This document shows, piece by piece, positions 6,810 to 13,984 of a stretch of 25,110 nt of DNA. Under the pieces are notes generated by a model, which made no database searches, was not told where the DNA came from, and saw nothing but the letters and a program-made list of their open reading frames with translations. A program made the translations under genes and the position numbers. This DNA comes from JBBDXA01 sp040902585. GTDB taxonomy: Bacteria; Planctomycetota; Phycisphaerae; Phycisphaerales; Phycisphaeraceae. How positions within the stretch are numbered: position 1 is the first letter of the stretch; every line of letters starts with the position of its first letter. Where the stretch lies: contig JBBDXA010000142.1 of NCBI GenBank assembly GCA_040902585.1, positions 1 to 25,110 of the forward strand. Reading direction: 5' to 3'.

Positions 6810-9200
6810 ATGCCAATCCATCACCGATCATCGTTCATCTCCTTTGCTGCTGCCTTTGCGTTCCTGGCGCTGGTGCAGGCCGGTTCGCTGCTGGGTGCCG
6901 ACTTTCAGTCCGGGCAAAGCGGGCCTTGGTCCAAGGCCGCGACGTGGAAGGGCGGGAAAGTCCCCGTTGAAGGCAGCACGGTGCTGATCAGCCAGGGCAC
7001 GCGCGTGGTGTATGACACGGAATCTGAGAAGCCGATCCGGGAGATTCAGGTCTCCGGCACGCTCAGCTTCGCACGGGATCGCAACACGGTATTGACCGTC
7101 GGGCTGCTTCGCGTCACGCCTGCGAAGGAGGGCGATGCGGCCACGGGCGTCGAGGATGTCGACAATCACGATCACGGCCACGGCGAAGCGGTCGAGGGTG
7201 ATCCGACCGATGGTGCCGCGCTGGATGTGGGCTCGCCGGGCGATCCTATCCCTTCGCCGTTCACCGCGAAGATTCGCCTGCATTACTTTGAAGGCACGGA
7301 CAAAGAGAAGCTGCCCGCCATCGTCTGCCGGCCGGGCGGGAGGATGGATTTCCACGGCAGCGCGATGAACCGCACGTGGGTCGAACTGGGCGCACACGCG
7401 AAGCCGGGCGATACGAAGGTGACGCTGGGCGAGAAAGTGGAAGGCTGGCGGGTGGGCGATCGCGTGATCATCACCGGCGCTGCCCGCAAGGACGCCCCGC
7501 AGCAGAAAGGCGACTACACGCGCATCACCGCCACGAGCGAACGGCGGACGATCAAGGCGATCGAAGGCACGACGGTCACGCTTGATGAACCCTTGAAGGT
7601 CAACCACTGGGGCGAAGGCGATTACACCAGCGAGATCGCCAACCTCTCGCGCACCGTCATCATTGAGAGCGCGAACGCGACCGGCGAGCGCGGGCACACG
7701 ATGTACCACCACGGCAGCCTCGGCTCCATCAGCTACGCCCAGTTCAAGGACATGGGCAAGGAGCGCGTGCTCGGCCGGTATCCGATTCACTTCCACCGCG
7801 TCGGCGACACGATGCGCGGGTCCAGCGTGATCGGGGCTTCGATCACTAACTCAGGCAATCGCTGGGTGACCGTGCATGGGACGCAGTACATGGTCGTGCG
7901 CGACTGCGTGGGCGACCAGTCGGTGGGCCACGGGTACTTCCTCGAAGACGGCACCGAGGTGTACACGGTGATGGATCGCAACCTGGGCATCGGCGCTCAG
8001 CGCGGCCGCTCGATGAAAGGCCAGGCGCTGCCCTTTGATCCCAACGATGGCGCTGCCTTCTGGTGGGCCAACGGGAAGAACACCTTTGTCCGCAACGTCG
8101 CCTGTGAGAACTTCGAGTACGGCTACCGCTACGACAGTCAGAAGTCGCGGTCCTTCGACTCAAACATGATGATCCGTCAGCCGGACGGCAGCGATGCGAA
8201 GGTCGATATACGCACGATTCCGCACTATCGCTTCCAGCACAACGAGTCGCACACGGAAGGGCTGTATGCGTTTGTGTTCGCTGGCACCAACGGCGCGGGG
8301 CCTGACACCAAGCACCCGCATGTGCTGCGTGATCTGACGTTGTGGGAATCGCACTACTCGCTGCGTTCGCAGGTGCCGACGATGCTGGTGGAGAACCTTC
8401 GCATTCACAACGCGGCCTACGGTGTGTATCGCCCGTGGTTTGAGAATCACGTTTATCGCAACATCTATATGTACAACGTCGGCACGGAGCCGTTCAACCG
8501 CGGGCAGGATGATGACAGCGAACAGGCCGGCTCGATCACGGTCGATGGCCTGACGTTCGCGGGTGTGGGTTACGGCGGAAGCATGCCGCTGATCCAGATG
8601 AGCGATACGAACCTGAGCGGCAAGGCGGCGTCGCACTTCCGCAATGTGAAAGTGGAAGGCAAGTACGAAGGCCGGCGCTGGCCCCTGGTGAATCGCGGCG
8701 GCGGTCCGCGCCCGACGCCCAAGAGCGAGGCGGGTGTGCCGGTGTATCTACATGACTGGTACGGCGCGGGACGCACGGCCAAGGTCGTCAGCACCGCGGC
8801 CCGCGACCTGCCCTCGGATCGCAGCGCGTACCGCAAGGATGACAAGATCACCGGCAACGAATCGCTGGTGACGGAAGTGAGCGACGTCGCCTTCCCGCAG
8901 TTGCTCGATCCGATCGATGATGAGCCCCCGGCGACGATCATCACCAGCCCCGCGCGCGGCCTCGTGGCGAAGCTCGAAGGCGGCAAACTCACCATCCGCG
9001 GCACCACGACCGACAACGAAGCGACCAAGCGCGTCATCGTCAACGGCGTCGAAGCGAAGGATGTGGATTACAACTTCCATCAGTGGGAAGTCACGCTGAC
9101 GGATTTGAAGCCGGGGAAGATCAAGATTGAAGCGTATGCGGTGGACGCGGCGGGTAACAAGGAGCAGACGCCGCATGTGATCGTGGTTGAGGCGCGGTGA
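6810..9200 (+). CDS. secreted G8-domain / parallel beta-helix protein (CEMIP-TMEM2-PKHD1L1-like)
   Basis: A 796-residue exported protein. The signal peptide occupies residues 1-30, with cleavage after SLLGA. Residues 31 to about 190 form a G8 domain: GPWSKAATWKGGKVP, then repeated V-I-GT/L-V strands, with a His/Asp-rich insert near residues 113-130 (DNHDHGHGEA). From about 200 to 640 a right-handed beta-helix region includes GRYPIHFHRVGD, a segment strongly reminiscent of the animal CEMIP/TMEM2/fibrocystin-L family, and many N-x-V/I rungs. Residues from about 705 look like an Ig-like domain ending YAVDAAGNKEQTP. Animal relatives with this core bind or degrade hyaluronan; whether this one acts on a polysaccharide is inference. 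The ATG at 6810 has GGTGAG about 9 nt upstream. It is convergent with the toxin gene, with 2 bp between the stop codons. Confidence 0.85.
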   Translation: MPIHHRSSFISFAAAFAFLALVQAGSLLGADFQSGQSGPWSKAATWKGGKVPVEGSTVLISQGTRVVYDTESEKPIREIQVSGTLSFARDRNTVLTVGLLRVTPAKEGDAATGVEDVDNHDHGHGEAVEGDPTDGAALDVGSPGDPIPSPFTAKIRLHYFEGTDKEKLPAIVCRPGGRMDFHGSAMNRTWVELGAHAKPGDTKVTLGEKVEGWRVGDRVIITGAARKDAPQQKGDYTRITATSERRTIKAIEGTTVTLDEPLKVNHWGEGDYTSEIANLSRTVIIESANATGERGHTMYHHGSLGSISYAQFKDMGKERVLGRYPIHFHRVGDTMRGSSVIGASITNSGNRWVTVHGTQYMVVRDCVGDQSVGHGYFLEDGTEVYTVMDRNLGIGAQRGRSMKGQALPFDPNDGAAFWWANGKNTFVRNVACENFEYGYRYDSQKSRSFDSNMMIRQPDGSDAKVDIRTIPHYRFQHNESHTEGLYAFVFAGTNGAGPDTKHPHVLRDLTLWESHYSLRSQVPTMLVENLRIHNAAYGVYRPWFENHVYRNIYMYNVGTEPFNRGQDDDSEQAGSITVDGLTFAGVGYGGSMPLIQMSDTNLSGKAASHFRNVKVEGKYEGRRWPLVNRGGGPRPTPKSEAGVPVYLHDWYGAGRTAKVVSTAARDLPSDRSAYRKDDKITGNESLVTEVSDVAFPQLLDPIDDEPPATIITSPARGLVAKLEGGKLTIRGTTTDNEATKRVIVNGVEAKDVDYNFHQWEVTLTDLKPGKIKIEAYAVDAAGNKEQTPHVIVVEAR

Positions 9201-9202
9201 CG

Positions 9203-9619
9203 CTACCAGATCGCCAACTTCAGGCCCGGCACCTGTTCAAAATCGCGCTTGTTTCGTGAAACCAGCGTGACATCATGGGCGACGCAGATCGCGGCGATTC
9301 TCAGGTCGTGCGTTGCGACATGAAGCTTGGCTCTCCGCCAGATCTCGAAAAGGGAATGCGCGTCGTCCGTGTAGGGCAGTAATCGAACGCGCCGCAGCGC
9401 GGTGACGGTCCCTTCAAATAGCGCATACGCCCTGCTGACGGAAACCTTCGACTTGCCCGCCTCCGCAAGGCGAATGACGTTTAATCGCCCTCGCAGCACC
9501 TCCTCGACGACCACGATAGGAAGGAATTGATCGTTTGGTGGAAAGATAGCCGCTCGCACCCCAAGTGACGCTTCGCCGGCAACTATGAGAGTGAATATAT
9601 CCGTGTCGAATGCAATCAT
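9203..9619 (-). CDS. vapC: PIN-domain ribonuclease toxin (VapC family)
   Basis: A 138-residue PIN-domain protein, the RNase toxin of a type II toxin-antitoxin pair; cytoplasmic. The expected acidic, metal-binding positions are present: D5 in FDTDIFT, E39/E40 in VVVEEVLRGR, D105 in THDLRIAAI and D126 in NKRDFEQVPGL. The last two motifs are characteristic of VapC-type proteins. Its ATG (9619-9617) overlaps the antitoxin stop as TAATG, which implies translational coupling and antitoxin-first expression. Length and active-site set look intact, so it is probably functional. The target RNA cannot be inferred. Confidence 0.85.
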   Translation of the reverse strand: MIAFDTDIFTLIVAGEASLGVRAAIFPPNDQFLPIVVVEEVLRGRLNVIRLAEAGKSKVSVSRAYALFEGTVTALRRVRLLPYTDDAHSLFEIWRRAKLHVATHDLRIAAICVAHDVTLVSRNKRDFEQVPGLKLAIW

Positions 9620-9891
9620 TACGGGCGGTCCGCATCCCGCTTCGCATAGATGTCGCGAACGATGTCTTCAAGAGTCGGATCATCGCGGAAGATTCCCGCC
9701 AATCCAGAGACGCCGGAAATTGGCAACTCCATGTCGATGAGTTCACCCTCAGCGACCTTCGCCATCACTTGCGTCCGTAAGGCGGATAGCGCCTGATCTC
9801 GGGATGGTGCAACCGCCTGGTAGCGCTCCGAGCCCACGATACTGGCACGAAACTGGCCGTTGATTGTTTCGAGTTGGACGGTCACTGTCAT
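9619..9891 (-). CDS. antitoxin partner of the PIN-domain toxin
   Basis: A 90-residue protein, MTVTVQLETINGQF at the N-terminus. The first half looks like a small beta-alpha fold (FRASIVGSERYQAVAPSRDQAL), vaguely HicB-like. The C-terminal tail IFRDDPTLEDIVRDIYAKRD is the acidic, helical type that antitoxins use to wrap a PIN toxin. It lies immediately upstream of and overlaps the toxin, which is the main evidence for its role. The ATG at 9891 is preferred over an upstream TTG at 9912 because a consensus -10 box ends 6 nt before it, which suggests a leaderless message. It probably autoregulates its promoter with the toxin, as is usual for such pairs. Confidence 0.75.
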   Translation of the reverse strand: MTVTVQLETINGQFRASIVGSERYQAVAPSRDQALSALRTQVMAKVAEGELIDMELPISGVSGLAGIFRDDPTLEDIVRDIYAKRDADRP

Positions 9892-9897
9892 GTATGG

Positions 9898-9925
9898 ATT
9901 ATATCGTACCAAGCCAGGAAGTCAC
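9898..9925 (-). promoter_or_regulatory. promoter of the toxin-antitoxin operon, leaderless geometry
   Basis: On the minus strand: -35 GTGACT (9925-9920, four of six matches to TTGACA), 16-bp spacer, perfect -10 TATAAT (9903-9898). Only CCATAC separates the -10 from the antitoxin ATG at 9891, so transcription should start at or next to the A of the start codon. Confidence 0.65.
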
Positions 9926-9978
9926 CCGATCTACGGCGTATCACGGTTGTTCCCGGCGCGGCGCTCGCTCCCTGAGTG

Positions 9979-10007
9979 TTGGCAAGCCCGGCGTGTCCGC
10001 TTAGGCT
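9979..10007 (+). promoter_or_regulatory. putative promoter of the Gfo/Idh/MocA oxidoreductase gene
   Basis: TTGGCA (9979-9984, five of six to the -35 consensus), 17-bp spacer, TAGGCT (10002-10007, TANNNT type). It lies 48 bp before the start codon and is divergent from the toxin-antitoxin promoter. Confidence 0.45.
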
Positions 10008-10055
10008 AGTAACCTGATCGTCCGCATTCACAACTCCCTATCACAGGAGCCTCAC

Positions 10056-11504
10056 ATGCCACGCAAACTCTCCCGCCGCCGTTTCCTTCAACAATCCTCT
10101 CTCGCCATGGGCGTCGCCTCCGTCGCCATCAGCGGCACCAACGTCGGTGCCCAGGTGCTCGGCGCCAATGATCGCGTGAATATCGCCGTCGCCGGCATCA
10201 ACGGCCGCGGCGGATCGCATATCGGCGCGTACACCAGTATGAAGGACGTGAAGATCACGCACCTGATCGACCCTGATCGCCGCATCTGGGACAACAAGAA
10301 AAAGATGGTCAAGGACAAAGCGGGCTACGAGCCGGAGACGGTGACTGATTTCCGCAAGGTGCTGGACAATCCTGAAGTTAACGCGATTTCCATCGCCACG
10401 TGCAACCACTGGCACGCCCCGATGACCATTTTCGCGCTGCAGGCAAACAAGGATGTGTACGTCGAAAAGCCGATGAGCCACAATATCCACGAAGGGCGCA
10501 TCGCCGTCGAGCTGGCGCACAAGAACAAGCGCATTGTGCAGCACGGCACGCAGGGTCGCGCCAGCGGCGGCAACGCGGGCCTTGCGGCGCTCGCCGCCAG
10601 CGGCAAGCTCGGCAAGCTGCTCATCTCGCGCGGCCTGTGCTACAAGGGACGCGGCTCGATCGGCTTTAAGGAAACGAAGGAACCGCCCAAGGATCTGGAC
10701 TTCAACCTCTGGCTCGGCCCCGCGCCCGAGCAGCCTTATCACGAAAATCTGGTCCACTACAACTGGCACTGGTTCTGGGATTTCGGCAACGGCGACATCG
10801 GCAACCAGGGTGTCCACGAAATGGACAAGGCCCGCTGGTTCGCCGGCCAAACTCTGCCGCTGAAAGTATTTTCGCTGGGCGGACGCTTCGGCTACAAGGA
10901 CCAGGGGCAGACTCCCAACACGCAGATCGTCTTCTTCGACTACGGCCCCGACAAGCCCATGATCATCTTCGAAGTCCGCGGCCTGCGCACCAACCCCTAT
11001 CTGGGCGAAGGCGTCGGCAACATGATGCACTTTGAAGAAGGCACGGTTACCGCCAAGGGTGCGTTCCTACCCAAAGGCAGTGACAAGTCGGAGCCTGCCC
11101 CGAAGGTTTCCGCCAAGCTCAACGGCCCCGGCGACATCTTCAACAACTTCATTCACTGCGTCCGCACGCGCAACGAAAGCGAGCAGCACGCGCCGGTTCT
11201 CGAAGCTCACTACTCGGCCGCCCTGTGTCACCTTGGCAATATCAGCTACCGGCTCGGCGAAGAGGTGCCGTTCAACAAGCAGAGCAAGGCGCTGGGCGAC
11301 AACAAGGATGCCGTCGAAACTTTTGACCGCATGGTCGATCACCTGAAGCTGAACAACCTGAAGCTTGAGGAGACAAACTACCAGCTCGGTCGCGTACTGA
11401 ACTTCGATCCCAAGCGTGAGAAGTTCATCGGCGATGATCAGGCCAACCGCCTGCTCACGCGCGACTACCGCGCGCCGTTCACGATTCCTGATAAGGTCGT
11501 GTGA
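10056..11504 (+). CDS. Tat-exported Gfo/Idh/MocA family oxidoreductase
   Basis: A 482-residue NAD(P)-dependent sugar or polyol dehydrogenase-like protein. The N-terminus has a twin-arginine signal (SRRRFLQ, residues 6-12, then a mild hydrophobic stretch to about 32), so it folds with cofactor in the cytoplasm and is exported. The Rossmann fold starts VNIAVAGINGRGG (41-53), and the family signature EKPMSHN begins at residue 137 with NHWHAP just before it. The C-terminal Gfo/Idh/MocA beta-sheet domain includes DFGNGDIGNQGVHEMD, typical of the large planctomycete paralogue group. AGGAG lies 7 nt before the ATG. Substrate is unknown. It appears monocistronic, followed by the palindrome and assembly gap at 11521-11640. 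Confidence 0.92.
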   Translation: MPRKLSRRRFLQQSSLAMGVASVAISGTNVGAQVLGANDRVNIAVAGINGRGGSHIGAYTSMKDVKITHLIDPDRRIWDNKKKMVKDKAGYEPETVTDFRKVLDNPEVNAISIATCNHWHAPMTIFALQANKDVYVEKPMSHNIHEGRIAVELAHKNKRIVQHGTQGRASGGNAGLAALAASGKLGKLLISRGLCYKGRGSIGFKETKEPPKDLDFNLWLGPAPEQPYHENLVHYNWHWFWDFGNGDIGNQGVHEMDKARWFAGQTLPLKVFSLGGRFGYKDQGQTPNTQIVFFDYGPDKPMIIFEVRGLRTNPYLGEGVGNMMHFEEGTVTAKGAFLPKGSDKSEPAPKVSAKLNGPGDIFNNFIHCVRTRNESEQHAPVLEAHYSAALCHLGNISYRLGEEVPFNKQSKALGDNKDAVETFDRMVDHLKLNNLKLEETNYQLGRVLNFDPKREKFIGDDQANRLLTRDYRAPFTIPDKVV

Positions 11505-11520
11505 TCACGTCCGCACTCTT

Positions 11521-11640
11521 CGGTTAGCGGTAGGGCCGAGNNNNNNNNNNGCCCACTTCTGCCGCCGCGACAGCGCCCGTCACGACAACGCCTGCCGAGC
11601 CCACGGGCGGGCCTCGCTGATTCGGCCGCGCCGCTAACCG
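11521..11640. repeat. inverted repeat interrupted by the assembly gap
   Basis: CGGTTAGCGG (11521-11530) and CCGCTAACCG (11631-11640) are perfect 10-bp inverted arms. Between them are GGGCCGAG, the ten Ns, and a GC-rich segment with further partial complementarity. It starts 16 bp after the oxidoreductase stop and ends 18 bp before the alpha-E stop on the other strand, so it sits between convergent genes and may act as a bidirectional terminator. Its true length is unknown because of the gap. Confidence 0.7.
11541..11550. other. assembly gap (10 N)
   Basis: Ten ambiguous bases inside the inverted repeat. A run of exactly ten Ns is normally a scaffolding placeholder, so the real missing length is not known. 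Confidence 0.95.
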
Positions 11641-11657
11641 CCATGCCCGGCTTCGAC

Positions 11658-12650
11658 TCAGCCCATCGACTGAACCTGTCCGCTGGAGCGGATGTTTGTC
11701 GGCACCGCGCGAAGGGCCAGGAAATCCTGGTACACCGCTTCGCCGACCTGATTCAGCTTGAGCTGGAAGTCGTCGATGTATTCGTGCAGCCCATAGCGGA
11801 TCACTTCACTGATCTGGGCGTACTCGAACTCCGACCGCAGTTGGCCCAGGCGTCGCTCCGAAAGGTATCGCGTGGTGCCGGGCGCGGTGCCCGTGATTTC
11901 GCGCAGCGAAGCTTCCGCCTCCGCGAGGCAGTAGCGCACGGAGCGTGGGAACTCGCGATCGAGCAGGAGGAAGCCCGCGACGGTTTCGGGGACGATGTGG
12001 CCGTGCTGCTTGCGATACATCTCAAACGCGCTGGCGGAAAAGAGCAGGGCGGTCCACAAGAGCGTGTCGAACGGCGTGCCCACGTAGTCCACGTGCGGCA
12101 AGAGCATGAAGTACTTCACATCCAGGATGCGGGCGGTCTTGTCTGCGCGCTCGAACAGGCGGGACATGTTGGCGAAGTGCCAGCCTTCGCCGTGGCTGAA
12201 GGTGTTGTCGGTGATGCCGCAGAACAGGTGACTGGCCATCTTCACCTTGCTGAAAAAATCCTGAGGCACATCCGCGCCGGGGCCTGTTGTCATGGCGCTG
12301 CGGACCGTCATGTAGAACCAGTTGATCTGCTCCCACATCTCCGACGAGATCACTTCGCGCACGGTGCGGGCGTTCTCGCGGGCGGCTGAAAGACAGGAAA
12401 GAATCGAGTTGGGATTCTCCTGGTCGTACGTCAGGAAGTACACGACGTTCTGCTGCGTAAACTCGCCGTAGCGCTCCTTGAAGCCTTCCTCATCGCCGCT
12501 GGTGATGATGAGCGGCTCCCACTGCTGGGCTTCAGTGACGGGCACATCCAGAATCAGACGCAGATTAACATCGACAAATCGCGCGACGTTCTCCGCACGC
12601 TCGATGTAACGGCTCATCCAGAAGATTGAATCGGCGACTCGGCTGAGCAT
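11658..12650 (-). CDS. alpha-E domain-containing protein (DUF403)
   Basis: A 330-residue, mostly helical cytoplasmic protein. The N-terminus MLSRVADSIFWMSRYIERAEN is the hallmark of the alpha-E family; VYFLTYDQENPNSI, ARENARTVREVISSEMWEQ and the central TMSHGEGW-like segment (DNTFSHGEGWHFANMSRLFERADKTARILDVKYF) also fit. Family members almost always accompany a circularly permuted ATP-grasp protein, as here, and are proposed to take part in an amide-bond-forming peptide or protein modification pathway; the exact reaction is not established. It is the last gene of the operon, 44 bp after the second DUF1579 gene. The start at 12650 was chosen by the conserved N-terminus; an upstream ATG at 12698 adds 16 unconserved residues. 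No clear Shine-Dalgarno. Confidence 0.92.
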   Translation of the reverse strand: MLSRVADSIFWMSRYIERAENVARFVDVNLRLILDVPVTEAQQWEPLIITSGDEEGFKERYGEFTQQNVVYFLTYDQENPNSILSCLSAARENARTVREVISSEMWEQINWFYMTVRSAMTTGPGADVPQDFFSKVKMASHLFCGITDNTFSHGEGWHFANMSRLFERADKTARILDVKYFMLLPHVDYVGTPFDTLLWTALLFSASAFEMYRKQHGHIVPETVAGFLLLDREFPRSVRYCLAEAEASLREITGTAPGTTRYLSERRLGQLRSEFEYAQISEVIRYGLHEYIDDFQLKLNQVGEAVYQDFLALRAVPTNIRSSGQVQSMG

Positions 12651-12694
12651 AGGGCAACGAGTAATTGGAGGTAGGAAGAGTGGAGGAAAGCGTG

Positions 12695-13291
12695 TCACTT
12701 ACTCTTGCGGCGGGTGCATTCGCACACTTGTTCCATGAGCACCTCACCATCGTCGGCATCCTTTACGGTGACAGTCCAACCATAGTGGTCACCATCCGTC
12801 CAGGTCATGACCTTGTCGATCGTAATGCCGGCGTCGTCATCCTTGACGGAAACTGTGAACGTCGTCATCGCATCGTCCCACCGGCTCGTGGTCGTCCCGG
12901 TCGTAGCTCGGGAATTGTCGCCCCAGTCGTCGGTGCCTTCGCCATACGATGCAAAGAAGAAGGCATTGCGGTACTCCTTCCGATGCGGATCCCACGTGAT
13001 CATCGTGAGGTTCTCGATGGATTCCCGCTCTTCGCCTTCAACCCTTGTGCCCTTGCCCTCGGATTGAAGAAATCGATTGTTGAGCACCCATCTCGACTTC
13101 ACTACAAACGTAGCGCGGCTGCCCTTGGGCGACCAGACACCGGGCTTGGTCGTGAGGACCATGTCAAATTCGCCCACCATGCGGCCGAGTACTTTCAGTT
13201 CAGGCGGCCTGCCTGCGTCGTCATTGGCAGACGCGCGGGCAAACATCACCAGCAGGATGCAGGGCAGGATCGTGATTGTTCGTGGTGTCAT
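12695..13291 (-). CDS. exported DUF1579 family protein, copy B
   Basis: 198 residues with a signal peptide (MTPRTITILPCILLVMFARASAN). The mature part has the DUF1579 pattern: PELKVLGRMVGEFD, KSRWVLNNRFLQSEG, a central NLTMITWDPHRKEYRNAFF segment and a final WTVTVKDADDG. The fold is a lipocalin-like beta-barrel of unknown ligand. It is plainly homologous to the upstream gene (13311-13907) and identical in length, so the pair arose by tandem duplication. AGGA lies about 9 nt before the ATG at 13291, and the gap to the upstream gene is 19 bp, so they are co-transcribed. Copy B has a Cys-x-Cys near its C-terminus (QVCECTRRK) that copy A lacks. Confidence 0.85.
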   Translation of the reverse strand: MTPRTITILPCILLVMFARASANDDAGRPPELKVLGRMVGEFDMVLTTKPGVWSPKGSRATFVVKSRWVLNNRFLQSEGKGTRVEGEERESIENLTMITWDPHRKEYRNAFFFASYGEGTDDWGDNSRATTGTTTSRWDDAMTTFTVSVKDDDAGITIDKVMTWTDGDHYGWTVTVKDADDGEVLMEQVCECTRRKSK

Positions 13292-13310
13292 CTGCCTATC
13301 CTGGTCAATG

Positions 13311-13907
13311 TCACTCTTTGCGCCGCGTGCCCTTGCCGGTCTGGTCCATGAGCACGTTCCCATCCTTGTCCTTGGTCACGGCTCCCCATTCGTAGTGATC
13401 GTTATCGATCCAGTGAGTCGCGGCCTCGACAGTATTCCCCGTTCGTTCATCCTTGATATTGGCCCGCATCGTCTGGCTGCGCTCGTCCCACTTGGTTTCG
13501 CTGTAGGTATCGAAGTTGCCGCCCCAGTAGTCCGCGCCGCCGCCGTGTACCGCGAAGCAGAACGAATATTGATACTCGCGCGCTCGGCGGTCATAGGTCA
13601 TCATCGACAGGTATTCTTCAGACTGGCGAAGATCGCCTTGAACGCGCTCGCCGCGGCCTTCGGACTGTACGAATCGTCCGTTGAGCACCCACCTGGCCTT
13701 AACCACCAGCTTGGTCTTGCTCCCGTCGGGAACAAAGACGCTCGGCTTGATCGTCATCTCCGCGTCGAATTCGCCGACCCAGCGATCCAGCACCTTCAAC
13801 TCAGGAATTCGCTCCGCGACTGGTTCTTCCTTCTGAGCTTGCGTCAAGGAGACTGCACAAACAAACGCACAGGCGGCGACCCACACATTCATCTGCAACG
13901 CTTTCAT
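13311..13907 (-). CDS. exported DUF1579 family protein, copy A
   Basis: 198 residues with a signal peptide (MKALQMNVWVAACAFVCAVSLTQA). Mature motifs: PELKVLDRWVGEFD, VKARWVLNGRFVQSEGRGE, YLSMMTYDRRAREYQ, THWIDNDHYEWG, and the terminal TKDKDGNVLMDQTGKGTRRKE. DUF1579 proteins are lipocalin-like beta-barrels of unknown function. AGGAG lies 8 nt before the ATG at 13907, which fixes the start; an in-frame ATG at 13988 would overlap the upstream gene. It is 77 bp downstream of the ATP-grasp gene and 19 bp upstream of copy B. An exported pair inside an otherwise cytoplasmic ATP-grasp/alpha-E operon is unusual. Confidence 0.87.
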   Translation of the reverse strand: MKALQMNVWVAACAFVCAVSLTQAQKEEPVAERIPELKVLDRWVGEFDAEMTIKPSVFVPDGSKTKLVVKARWVLNGRFVQSEGRGERVQGDLRQSEEYLSMMTYDRRAREYQYSFCFAVHGGGADYWGGNFDTYSETKWDERSQTMRANIKDERTGNTVEAATHWIDNDHYEWGAVTKDKDGNVLMDQTGKGTRRKE

Positions 13908-13984
13908 CGGGATGCTCCTTGGTGAAGTGACTCTGAGGCGATCGCATTGTACCTTCGCGTGGCCTGTCAATGCGTCCAGCGTAA

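Noticed and set aside
10041..11030. 329-codon open frame antisense to the Gfo/Idh/MocA gene
   Set aside because: Shadow frame; the plus-strand protein has the Tat signal and family motifs.
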